Origin: Roseovarius amoyensis
Lineage (GTDB): Bacteria; Pseudomonadota; Alphaproteobacteria; Rhodobacterales; Rhodobacteraceae
Length of the DNA: 64,000 bases
NCBI RefSeq assembly: GCF_003260265.1
Contig: NZ_QITQ01000016.1
Coordinates: forward strand, 1 to 64,000
Direction: 5' to 3'
The notes beneath the pieces were generated by a model that was given only the letters and a program-made list of their open reading frames with translations, did no database searches and had not been told where the DNA came from. Made by a program: the position numbers and the translations under genes. Below, piece after piece: positions 26,346 to 34,385 of the stretch (the first letter of the stretch is position 1; every line of letters starts with the position of its first letter).

Positions 26346-26990
26346 TCAGACCAGCTGCGCCAGGAACCCACCCAGGTCGTCGGTGTGGTGGTGGATATGC
26401 GCGCCCGCCGCGCGCTGTGGCGCCACGTGCACGGTGCGCATTCCCATCGCGTGCGGCTCAGCCAGGTTGCGCGGGTCGTCCTCGAAAATCGCCGCGCGCA
26501 TGGGCGCCACCCCGCCCCTTGTGAAAACCGCGTCAAACGCCGCGCGCTCTGGCTTGGGCCGATAGCCCGCGTGCTCGACGCCGAAAACCGCGTCGAATAT
26601 CCCGTCCAGCCCACGCCGCGCCAGCACCCGTTCGGCATAGGGCGCGCAGCCATTGGTATAGACGATCTTGCGCCCCGGCAGCGCACGGATGCGCGCGGCC
26701 AGCCCGGCATCGGGTTCCAGCCGGTCAAGCGGGATGTCGTGGACATGGTCCAGATAGGGGCCGGGGTCGAGGTCATGCTCGCGCATAAGCCCGGCCAATG
26801 TGGTGCCATGCTCGACCCAGTAGTGATGGCGCAGGCGGTCAGCCTCGGCCCGGTCCACCCCCAGCGCAGTCATGACATAATCGGTCATCCGCCGTTCGAT
26901 CAGGTCGAAGAGACGCGCCTGCGGCGGGTAGAGCGTGTTGTCGAGGTCGAAGACCCACGCCTCGACATGAGTGAAATGCGATTTCGGCAT
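26346..26990 (-). CDS. HAD-superfamily pyrimidine 5'-nucleotidase-like protein
   Basis: This 214-aa HAD hydrolase has motif I FDLDNTLYPP (about residues 12-21), motif II in IVYTNGCAPYAERVL, the Lys in YRPKPERAAFD, and motif IV in AAIFEDDPRNLAEP. The DLDNTLYP form with the following RxFDLIERRMTDYV resembles the yeast SDT1/PHM8-type pyrimidine nucleotidases, so hydrolysis of UMP/CMP is the expected activity. The start MPKSHFTHV gives the normal length; a longer in-frame reading would add 40 residues and overlap the divergent regulator's promoter. Confidence 0.85.
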   Translation of the reverse strand: MPKSHFTHVEAWVFDLDNTLYPPQARLFDLIERRMTDYVMTALGVDRAEADRLRHHYWVEHGTTLAGLMREHDLDPGPYLDHVHDIPLDRLEPDAGLAARIRALPGRKIVYTNGCAPYAERVLARRGLDGIFDAVFGVEHAGYRPKPERAAFDAVFTRGGVAPMRAAIFEDDPRNLAEPHAMGMRTVHVAPQRAAGAHIHHHTDDLGGFLAQLV

Positions 26991-27135
26991 GTGGGCAGGA
27001 TAGGCCCGCGCGTGCCCGGCGGCAATGGCACCTTGCCCGAGGACGAACTGTACGCGGCAAGGGTTGATCGCCACCTTGCCGGGCGCATATGCTCCGGGAA
27101 TTGACGTCACGCCACCGCAGGAACAAGGCCGGGAA

Positions 27136-27780
27136 ATGAAAGCTCCGATAAAGGACGCCTATTCGCTCATCCTCGAAGCGATCGACACCGGCATCTACAA
27201 GCCCGGCGACCGGCTGGTCGAAAGCGATCTTGCCGAACGCTTCGGCGTGTCACGCACCCCCATCCGCGAAGCATTGCAACGGTTGGAGACGCAATCGCTG
27301 CTGACGCGCGACGGGCGCAGCCTGATCGTGGCCTCGCTCGATCACAACGAACTGGCCGAGCTATACGTCGTCCGCGCCGAGCTGGAAGGACTGGCCGCTG
27401 GCCTGGCCGCCCGTCACGCCACCGCCGAAGAGGTGCGCGTTCTGCGCGACATGGTCGAGCACGACCGCAAGCTGATCGGCGACCCAAAGGCGCTGTCGCG
27501 CGCCAACCGGCGCTTTCACAAGCAGATCCACCTGGCATCGCATAACCGGTTCCTGGTTCAGCAGCTCGACCTTGTGCATCGCTCGATGGCCTTGCTGGCG
27601 ACGACGTCGCTCGCGGCGGCAGGCCGGGACGAGGACACGCTGAACGAACACGAAGCCATCGTTTCCGGGATCGAGGCGCACGACGCCAACACCGCCAGCA
27701 AGGCGCTGCGCGAACACATTTCCAAGGCGTTCGTGACCCGGCTCAAGCTCGATTCAGGAGAGATCGACAGCCTGGCGTAA
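27136..27780 (+). CDS. GntR-family transcriptional regulator (FadR/FCD subgroup)
   Basis: This 214-aa regulator has an N-terminal winged HTH (YSLILEAIDTGIYKPGDRLVESDLAERFGVSRTPIREALQRLE) and a C-terminal all-helical FCD domain. That domain contains the metal-site pattern with Asp, then His in NRRFHKQIHLASHN, and His in ALREHISKAF. Such proteins usually sense carboxylic acids. The ATG at 27136 was chosen because it begins just ahead of the HTH. It is divergent from the HAD gene. Its 3' end overlaps the convergent glycosyltransferase gene by 27 bp. The target is unknown. Confidence 0.88.
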   Translation: MKAPIKDAYSLILEAIDTGIYKPGDRLVESDLAERFGVSRTPIREALQRLETQSLLTRDGRSLIVASLDHNELAELYVVRAELEGLAAGLAARHATAEEVRVLRDMVEHDRKLIGDPKALSRANRRFHKQIHLASHNRFLVQQLDLVHRSMALLATTSLAAAGRDEDTLNEHEAIVSGIEAHDANTASKALREHISKAFVTRLKLDSGEIDSLA

Positions 27781-29709
27781 CTGTGCCTCGGGCGGGCGGC
27801 GCAGGATCGGTTCTTCGGTTGCGACCGGGACTTCCGGTTTTGATGTCCCCCCCAGCGACAGGCCATGCTTGGTCTTGTCCCAGAAGAACGGCTTTCGCAC
27901 CAGTTCATACAGCGCCTTGTATCCCGCCACCGCCGCCAGCGGCATGTAGAAATGCATGGTGGGCGTCCACGGCAGCAGGTGCCGGTGCATCCGCCCACTG
28001 ACGGCAGTCGCGTGGATCGCCAGGTTGATCACCTCAACCGCCAGGAACAGTGCGCCGAGGCCAAGCATCACCCCATGCGGCAGGTAGGCGTCCAGCGGGT
28101 GCGGCAGCCCCAGCAGCACCAGCCAGAACGACCACAAGAGCGGCGCAAGCAGCACCTGCGACAGTGCGGTAACGAAATGCGCCTGAAAGCCCAAGAACGC
28201 CCAGGTGCCTAACTGCCGGCGCAACAGGCGGGGGCGGCGCATGTGCACCAGGTAGGTGGTCATGTACCCCTTCAGCCAGCGCGACCGCTGCTTGATCCAC
28301 GGCCAGGGCAGGCAGTTGGCCTCTTCGCGGGTCACCGTCTCGACCATCTCGGTGCGCATCCCGTGCCGGGCCAGGCGAAAGCCCAGGTCGGCGTCCTCGG
28401 TGACGTTGTGGGCGTCCCAGCCGCCCAGCGCCTCCAGCGCGTCGCGGCGGAAAAACAGCGTTGTACCCCCCAGCGGAATGGCAAAACCCAGCCGCGCCAG
28501 CCCCGGCAGGACAAGCCGGAACCAGGCCGCATATTCGATGGTAAAACAGCGCGCCAGCCAGTTCTGGCGCGGGTTGTAATAGTCGAGGATGCCCTGCAGG
28601 CACACCACGTCGGGCGGCGCGGCCTGAAACCGGCGCGCCACCTGGGTGATCTGGTCGGGGTCGGGCGCGTCCTCGGCGTCGAAGATGCCGATGATGTCGC
28701 CCTCGCAGAAATCGAGCGCGTAATTCATCGCCCGCGGCTTGGTGCGCGGCGTGCCGTCGGGCACCACCACCGGGCGCATCCAGGACGGCAGGTCGATCAC
28801 CGCCAGAGCATCGCGGGTCCGGGTGTCGGTTTCCTCCAGCACGAGGATCACCTCGAGCAGGCATTTGGGATAGGTCAGGCAGCTGAGCCGCGTGACCAGC
28901 GCATTTACGATCTCTGTTTCCTTGAATAGCGGCACCAGCACAGACACGCGCGGCAGCGGCGCATCGCCAGCCGCACGGTCGGCAACCGGCACCTGCGGCC
29001 CCGTTGCCAGTCGCGCCACGAAGGCGGCCGTCTTGAACAGAATCGCCACCACGAGCGTGACTACCGCCCAGCCGGCCAGCATCGCCAGCACCACGCCCGG
29101 CCACATTACAGAAACCACCGTGGCGGCGGCCAGCATGCCCAGCACGGCCGCAAGCCGCAAGCGCCGCCCCCTGCCCCATCTGCGACAGCTTTCCGCCTCG
29201 GGCACGCGGGTGACCATCGCCGCGCTCAACGCCGGGCGAAAGGCCTGGGCGATCCGGTCCTGGATGATGTCGCGCGTCGCCCACAACGTGTGGGCATCGC
29301 GCATTTCGAGCGGAAGATGGGGCCGGATCGCCGCGCGCCCCTCGGGCGTGTGGCAGACCAGCGCCGCGCGCCCGTCACGGTCATAAACCGGCAGCACCCC
29401 GTGGCGCAGCAACAGGGCCGGCGCAATCCCGGCAGGCGCCACCGGCATCTGCGCCAGCGCCAGCGCGCCCACCCGGCGCGAGCGGAAATGTCGGGCGTGC
29501 GCCTCCAGCAATTCCTCGCCCTGCGCCAGCCCCTCGGCCGTCAGGATACGGTCGAGCGTGGCGTCGCAGACCTGCCCCACACGCCGCGCCAGCCGCATGT
29601 CGCCATCGCTGACGGTGCCGCGCGACACCAGGTCGCGTTCCAGCGGCGTGCGCCCCGCCGGAGACAGGCCCGGCGGCATTTCCAGCCGGCGCAGCTCGGA
29701 TATTCCCAT
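27754..29709 (-). CDS. Family 2 glycosyltransferase with N-terminal MshEN-like domain
   Basis: This 651-aa membrane glycosyltransferase begins with a soluble domain (about residues 20-165) that looks like the MshEN/GSPII_E N-domain, a known cyclic-di-GMP-binding module in other proteins. Two membrane helices follow, then a GT-A domain with FDAEDAPDP (metal site) and the processive-synthase signature QRSRWLKG (about residue 470), then three or four further helices. It probably makes or extends an exopolysaccharide. The substrate is unknown. No partner export genes are adjacent, and the gene overlaps the 3' end of the GntR gene. Confidence 0.85.
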   Translation of the reverse strand: MGISELRRLEMPPGLSPAGRTPLERDLVSRGTVSDGDMRLARRVGQVCDATLDRILTAEGLAQGEELLEAHARHFRSRRVGALALAQMPVAPAGIAPALLLRHGVLPVYDRDGRAALVCHTPEGRAAIRPHLPLEMRDAHTLWATRDIIQDRIAQAFRPALSAAMVTRVPEAESCRRWGRGRRLRLAAVLGMLAAATVVSVMWPGVVLAMLAGWAVVTLVVAILFKTAAFVARLATGPQVPVADRAAGDAPLPRVSVLVPLFKETEIVNALVTRLSCLTYPKCLLEVILVLEETDTRTRDALAVIDLPSWMRPVVVPDGTPRTKPRAMNYALDFCEGDIIGIFDAEDAPDPDQITQVARRFQAAPPDVVCLQGILDYYNPRQNWLARCFTIEYAAWFRLVLPGLARLGFAIPLGGTTLFFRRDALEALGGWDAHNVTEDADLGFRLARHGMRTEMVETVTREEANCLPWPWIKQRSRWLKGYMTTYLVHMRRPRLLRRQLGTWAFLGFQAHFVTALSQVLLAPLLWSFWLVLLGLPHPLDAYLPHGVMLGLGALFLAVEVINLAIHATAVSGRMHRHLLPWTPTMHFYMPLAAVAGYKALYELVRKPFFWDKTKHGLSLGGTSKPEVPVATEEPILRRPPEAQLRQAVDLS

Positions 29710-29757
29710 GCCCTTCGGCCCCTTCTGACCCGAAACCGGGCCAGAATGCGAAGAGTT

Positions 29758-29787
29758 GGTTAATGAACGGTAAACAAATGCTTAACC
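29758..29787 (-). promoter_or_regulatory. CtrA-like box in the glycosyltransferase promoter region
   Basis: TTAA-N7-TAAAC (29760-29775) is one mismatch from the CtrA consensus TTAA-N7-TTAAC, and GGTTAA/TTAACC (29758-29763 with 29782-29787) form an inverted repeat. The site is about 50-80 bp upstream of the GT2 start. Cell-cycle or motility-state control by CtrA is possible but untested. Confidence 0.35.
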
Positions 29788-29824
29788 ATGTTGCCCGGCA
29801 CGTCGAGGCACCGGGCATAGCCGG

Positions 29825-30973
29825 TCAGTCGGCCATCGACGCCGCGAAACGCTCGAACAGGTAAAAACTGTCCTGGGGGCCGGGGCTGGCCTCGGGGTGG
29901 TGCTGCACGGAAAAGACCGGCCGCCCCTCTAGCCGGATGCCGCAGTTCGACCCGTCGAAAAGCGACACATGCGTTTCCACCACCCCCTTGGGCAGGGTCT
30001 GGCTGTCGACCGCAAAGCCGTGGTTCATCGAGGTGATCTCGACCTTGCCGGTATCGATTTCCTTGACCGGGTGGTTGGCGCCGTGGTGGCCGTGGTTCAT
30101 CTTGACCGTCCGCGCGCCCACCGCCAGCGCCAGCATCTGGTGACCAAGGCAGATGCCGAACACCGGCAGACCCGCATCCAGTATGCCGCGAATCACCGGC
30201 ACCGCATATTCGCCGGTCGCCGCCGGGTCGCCCGGGCCGTTCGACAGGAACACCCCGTCAGGGTTTTGCGCCAGCACGTCCTCGGCCGTGGCGGTGGCGG
30301 GCATCACGGTCACCGCGCATCCCGCGCTGGCCAGGCAGCGCAGGATGTTGCGCTTGGCGCCATAGTCGATGGCGACGACCTTGTGGCGGGGTTCGGTCTG
30401 GCGGACATAGCCCTCGGGCCAGGCCCAGCGCATTTCGTCCCAGCGATAGGACTGGGCGCAGGTCACCTTGCGCGCCAGGTCCATCCCTTCGAGCCCGGCA
30501 AAGCCGCGCGCCGCCGCGACCAGCGCATCGGTGTCGAAATTGCCCTGCGCATCATGGGCCAGCGCCACGTGCGGCGCACCCTGCTGGCGGATCGCGCGGG
30601 TCAGCCGCCTTGTGTCCAGCCCGCCGATCGCCACCCGCCCGCGCCGCGCCAGCCAGTCCGACAGACGTTCGGTCGCGCGCCAGTTGCTGGGCTCGGTCGG
30701 GTCCCACTTGACCACCATGCCCGCGGCCACCGGTTCGGCGGTCTCGTCATCCTCGGGGTTGACCCCGACGTTACCCACATGGGGAAAGGTAAAGGTGACG
30801 ACCTGCCCGGCATAGGACGGGTCGGTCATGATTTCCTGATAGCCGGTCATCGCGGTGTTGAAACACAGCTCGGCGGTGACCTGCCCCTCGGCGCCGAAAC
30901 CACGCCCGTAAAAGAGCGATCCGTCAGCAAGGGCAAGACATGCGGTCGGGCGGTTCTGGGGGGCGTGCGCCAT
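29825..30973 (-). CDS. carA: Carbamoyl-phosphate synthase small subunit
   Basis: CarA is the glutaminase subunit that supplies ammonia to CarB for carbamoyl phosphate, used for arginine and pyrimidines. The 382-aa protein has the small-subunit N-domain (GRGFGAEGQVTAELCFNTAMTGYQEIMTDPSY) and the class I amidotransferase domain with SNGPGDP, the catalytic Cys in PVFGICLGHQMLALA (about residue 265) and the His/Glu in VQHHPEASPGP near the end. The start MAHAPQNRP is chosen for normal length. carB is not adjacent. It is divergent from yqeY. Confidence 0.96.
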   Translation of the reverse strand: MAHAPQNRPTACLALADGSLFYGRGFGAEGQVTAELCFNTAMTGYQEIMTDPSYAGQVVTFTFPHVGNVGVNPEDDETAEPVAAGMVVKWDPTEPSNWRATERLSDWLARRGRVAIGGLDTRRLTRAIRQQGAPHVALAHDAQGNFDTDALVAAARGFAGLEGMDLARKVTCAQSYRWDEMRWAWPEGYVRQTEPRHKVVAIDYGAKRNILRCLASAGCAVTVMPATATAEDVLAQNPDGVFLSNGPGDPAATGEYAVPVIRGILDAGLPVFGICLGHQMLALAVGARTVKMNHGHHGANHPVKEIDTGKVEITSMNHGFAVDSQTLPKGVVETHVSLFDGSNCGIRLEGRPVFSVQHHPEASPGPQDSFYLFERFAASMAD

Positions 30974-31133
30974 TGGCGGGGATTCTCCGGGGTGTGAAGC
31001 CGGCGCGACCCTATGTGCGTGGCCCGCAAGGGTCAAGCACGATAGCCCTTTCGCGGCGTTTCGCGCTGTTGTCTCTGCCTGCGCGCTCCGGTAGGGTCGG
31101 AGACTTGCAATCGGTCAAGGGGATGGGCCACCG

Positions 31134-31598
31134 ATGGAACTGAGACAGCAGGTAACAGCCGCGCTGAAACAGGCGATGAAAGACAAGGACAGCGCCCGAC
31201 TGGCAACGCTGCGCCTGATCAATGCCGCCATCAAGGATCAGGATATCGCCCGGCGCGGCGCAGGCGGTGACACCGATACGGAGCTAAGCGATGCCGACAT
31301 CCGGGCGATCATGGCCCGGATGATCAAGCAGCGCCAGGAAAGCGTGCGCGCCTACGAAGAAGGCGGGCGGCTGGACCTGGCCGAACGCGAAAGCCGCGAG
31401 ATCAAGGTGATTTCCGAATTCCTGCCCAAGCAGCTGACCGAGGACGAGATCGCCCAAGCCATCGACAAGGCGATTACCGAAACCGGCGCCAGCTCGATCC
31501 GCGATATGGGGCGGATCATGGGCCTGCTCAAGGAACGCCATGCCGGGCAGATGGATTTCGGTATCGTCGGCCCCATGGTCAAGGACAAGCTGGGCTGA
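31134..31598 (+). CDS. YqeY/GatB-YqeY domain protein
   Basis: This 154-aa protein matches the YqeY family along its length (LRQQVTAALKQAMKDKDSARLATLRLI; RESREIKVISEFLPKQLTEDEI; MGRIMGLLKERHAGQMDFG). The fold is shared with the tRNA-binding tail of the GatB amidotransferase subunit, but the stand-alone protein has no settled function. Its frequent position near rpoD/dnaG in other bacteria is not seen here. The 190 bp after it contain no gene. Confidence 0.92.
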   Translation: MELRQQVTAALKQAMKDKDSARLATLRLINAAIKDQDIARRGAGGDTDTELSDADIRAIMARMIKQRQESVRAYEEGGRLDLAERESREIKVISEFLPKQLTEDEIAQAIDKAITETGASSIRDMGRIMGLLKERHAGQMDFGIVGPMVKDKLG

Positions 31599-31787
31599 GG
31601 CATTGAACCTGTCAGCTCTTGCCGCGTGACAGGGGTCATCCCCTCGTGCCACGGCCGGGGCCGGGGCCAGGGCAAGGACATCCTTGCCGAATTCGGCGTT
31701 CCGCTGCCGGGAACCGGGCAGCGGGCGCTGCATAATCAAGGCGCAGGTCCGTCCCGGCGGCCACAGCGCGGCGGGCTGAACATCCGC

Positions 31788-32765
31788 CTATCGGAACGCA
31801 GAGGGCGGTTTGCCGAAATGGCGGGTAAACAGGCGCGAAAAATGCGACGAGCTGGAAAACCCGGTCGCAAGCGCGATCTCGGTCAGTGACAGCGGCGAAT
31901 TCGTTATCAGGTTCATGGCCTTTTCAAGCCGGAGCTCGATATAGACCAGCATCGTCGACCGCCCCAGCACACCGTGAAACAGGCGGTTGAGCTGGCGCTC
32001 GGAAACCCCCGCAGCCGCGGCAAGATTGCCCAGCGGAACCGGATCGGCGACATGGCTTTCCATCGCTGCGACCGCCTGCAGGACAGCGGCATTGGTGGTG
32101 CCGATCCGGCTGGCCATCCCGCCGCGCTGCGGCCCCACGGGGGGGCGGATTTCGGTGTGCAGGAACCAGTCGCTGACACGATGGGCAAAACGCGCGCCGT
32201 GATGCCCCGCGATCAGCGCGTGCATCATGTCGACCGGCGCCGTTCCCCCGGCACAGGTCACGCGATCGCGGTCGATGACATAGAGCGTGCGCTCCAGCAC
32301 CAGGTCGGGATGCATCTCGGCCAGCGCGGCGGCATGTTCCCAGTGCACCGTCATCCGCCGGCCGGCCATCAGCCCCGCCCGCGCCAGGATCACCGGCCCG
32401 CCCGACACGCCACCCAGCCGCACCCCCGAGCGCGCCATCCGGGTCAGCCAGCGAAACACCCGCGCATCCGAGAACTCCATCGGATTTCCGCCGGCGACGA
32501 CGAAAAGGTAATCGAGCACCAGTTCATCCCCCACCACGGCCGAAGGCGCCACCTGGGCGGCGCCCGAGCTGGGGATCGGGCGGTCGTCGATGCCGATATT
32601 GACGACGTCATAATACGGCACCCCGCCCAGCAGGTTGGCCGCCCGCAACGGTTCGACGGTCGAGGCATAGGACATCAGCGCGAACCCCTTGATCGGCAGA
32701 ACGCCGATCCGGTAGCGGGAAAATTCTGCACCAATTTGGTCCATATTATGCATTAAATCGACCAT
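31788..32765 (-). CDS. GlxA/GbdR-type AraC-family transcriptional regulator
   Basis: This protein of about 325 aa has an N-terminal DJ-1/PfpI-like amidotransferase domain (YRIGVLPIKGFALMSYASTVEPLRAAN to about residue 200) and a C-terminal AraC double HTH (VSERQLNRLFHGVLG ... EIALATGFSSSSHFSRLFTRHFG). This architecture is that of GbdR and SouR, which activate glycine-betaine, dimethylglycine and sarcosine catabolism. Divergence from the adjacent sarcosine-oxidase-type operon supports the same role. The start is uncertain: several Met codons (32810, 32765, 32753) are possible and none has a clear Shine-Dalgarno. Confidence 0.88.
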   Translation of the reverse strand: MVDLMHNMDQIGAEFSRYRIGVLPIKGFALMSYASTVEPLRAANLLGGVPYYDVVNIGIDDRPIPSSGAAQVAPSAVVGDELVLDYLFVVAGGNPMEFSDARVFRWLTRMARSGVRLGGVSGGPVILARAGLMAGRRMTVHWEHAAALAEMHPDLVLERTLYVIDRDRVTCAGGTAPVDMMHALIAGHHGARFAHRVSDWFLHTEIRPPVGPQRGGMASRIGTTNAAVLQAVAAMESHVADPVPLGNLAAAAGVSERQLNRLFHGVLGRSTMLVYIELRLEKAMNLITNSPLSLTEIALATGFSSSSHFSRLFTRHFGKPPSAFR

Positions 32766-32833
32766 TTCATGAAAGTCAACGACTCGAAACGCGTCCAGCC
32801 TGATTGGCAAGCCTGACTCGAGGGGGTACCCAA

Positions 32834-34084
32834 ATGCGATATTCCGCCTTCAGGATTCTGACCGAGGCCTTGCGCGGCAACCGGGGCTGGACACCGGCCT
32901 GGCGCGAACCCGATCCCAAGCCCGAATACGATGTCGTCATCATCGGCGGCGGCGGACACGGGCTGGCGACCGCCTATTACCTGGCCAGGGAATTCGGCAT
33001 CCGCAATGTCGCGGTGCTGGAAAAGAGCTGGCTGGGGTCGGGCAATATCGGGCGCAACACCACCATCATCCGCTCGAACTACATGCTGCCGGGGAATGAG
33101 CCGTTCTACGAGTTCTCGATGAAGCTGTGGGAGGGGCTGGAGCAGGATTTCAACTACAACGCGATGGTGTCACAGCGCTCGATCCTGAACCTGTTCCATT
33201 CCGACCCGCAGCGCGATGCCTTCGTGCGCCGGGGCAACGCGATGATCCTGGCGGGCGCCGACGCCGAACTGGCCGATCAGGCACAGCTGCGCCACGAACT
33301 GCCGTTCCTCGATTTCGACAACGCGCGCTTTCCCATCAAGGGCGGGCTTTACCAGCGCCGCGGCGGCACCGTGCGCCATGACGCGGTGGCCTGGGGCTAT
33401 GCCCGCGGCGCCGACAGCCGTGGCGTCGACATCATCCAGAACTGCGAGGTGACGGGTTTTGACATCAAGGATGGCAAATGCCTGGGCGTCCAGACCACGC
33501 GCGGCGCGATCCGCGCGGGCAAGGTGGGTGTCTGCGTTGCCGGGTCGTCGGGCCGGGTGATGGCAAAGGCAGGCATGCGCCTGCCGATCGAAAGCCACGT
33601 CTTGCAGGCCTTCGTCACCGAGGGGCTGAAGCCGGTCCTGCCCGGCGTCATCACCTTCGGCGCGGGACATTTCTATGTCAGCCAGTCCGACAAGGGCGGG
33701 CTGGTCTTTGGCGGCGATATCGACGGCTACAACACCTATGCCCAGCGCGGCAACATGCCGGTGATCGAGGACGTGGCCGAGGGCGGCATGGCGATCATGC
33801 CGATGATCGGGCGCGCGCGCCTGCTGCGGTCATGGGGCGGGCTGATGGACATGTCGATGGACGGCTCGCCCTTCATCGACCGCACCCATATCGACGGGCT
33901 CTATTTCAACGGCGGCTGGTGCTACGGCGGTTTCAAGGCAACGCCGGCGTCGGGCTATTGCTATGCCCATCTGCTGGCCCGCGACGAGCCCCACCCCACC
34001 GCCATCCAGATGCGCCTTGACCGGTTCCGGCGGGGCAACCTGATCGACGAAAAGGGCCAGGGCGCCCAGCCGAACCTGCACTGA
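32834..34084 (+). CDS. soxB: Sarcosine oxidase beta subunit (heterotetrameric type)
   Basis: SoxB carries the amine-oxidising FAD and the covalently bound FMN of heterotetrameric sarcosine oxidase. The 416-aa protein has VVIIGGGGHGLATAYYLAREFG for FAD binding (about residues 34-55), NIGRNTTIIRSNY, and RHDAVAWGYARGA, whose His182 is the likely FMN attachment site. The reaction is sarcosine + O2 + THF to glycine + H2O2 + methylene-THF. GAGGGGG precedes the ATG. It is the first gene of soxBDAG. Because the delta subunit is unusual, a related N-methyl amino acid is possible as substrate. Confidence 0.93.
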   Translation: MRYSAFRILTEALRGNRGWTPAWREPDPKPEYDVVIIGGGGHGLATAYYLAREFGIRNVAVLEKSWLGSGNIGRNTTIIRSNYMLPGNEPFYEFSMKLWEGLEQDFNYNAMVSQRSILNLFHSDPQRDAFVRRGNAMILAGADAELADQAQLRHELPFLDFDNARFPIKGGLYQRRGGTVRHDAVAWGYARGADSRGVDIIQNCEVTGFDIKDGKCLGVQTTRGAIRAGKVGVCVAGSSGRVMAKAGMRLPIESHVLQAFVTEGLKPVLPGVITFGAGHFYVSQSDKGGLVFGGDIDGYNTYAQRGNMPVIEDVAEGGMAIMPMIGRARLLRSWGGLMDMSMDGSPFIDRTHIDGLYFNGGWCYGGFKATPASGYCYAHLLARDEPHPTAIQMRLDRFRRGNLIDEKGQGAQPNLH

Positions 34085-34097
34085 GGAGAAAGCAGTC

Positions 34098-34385
34098 ATG
34101 ATCATCCCGCATCCGCTGCTTGGCCCCCGCGACGCCGCCGAGTTCGTCTATCTCGGCGACGCCATGCTGATAGACCGGCCCGACCCCGATGCGCCGGACG
34201 CGGCCGAGGCGTTTCACGACTATATGTATCTGCGCGACAACCCCGCCGGGCCGCACCGCGAGCTGTGGTATCACGAACAGGGCGACCGGTCGTGGCTGGT
34301 GGTCACGCGCGACACCACCACGCATGAAATCCTGTCGGCGGAACTGGCGCGCGATGTCGCCCTGGCACAGGGGCGTGACCGATGA
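34098..34385 (+). CDS. soxD: Sarcosine oxidase delta subunit, lacking the zinc-site cysteines
   Basis: This 95-aa protein aligns with SoxD in the core (GPRDAAEFVYLGDA, YMYLRDNPAGPHRELWYHEQGDRSWLVVTRDTTTHEI). Structurally characterised SoxD binds Zn through Cys6, Cys9, His59 and Cys63. Here the CPYCG-type start is HPLLG, and the H-x3-C motif is HEQGD. The protein contains no Cys at all, so the zinc site is lost. It is otherwise full length and in the normal operon position, overlapping soxA by ATGA. It may therefore be a functional, zinc-free structural subunit. Confidence 0.88.
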   Translation: MIIPHPLLGPRDAAEFVYLGDAMLIDRPDPDAPDAAEAFHDYMYLRDNPAGPHRELWYHEQGDRSWLVVTRDTTTHEILSAELARDVALAQGRDR

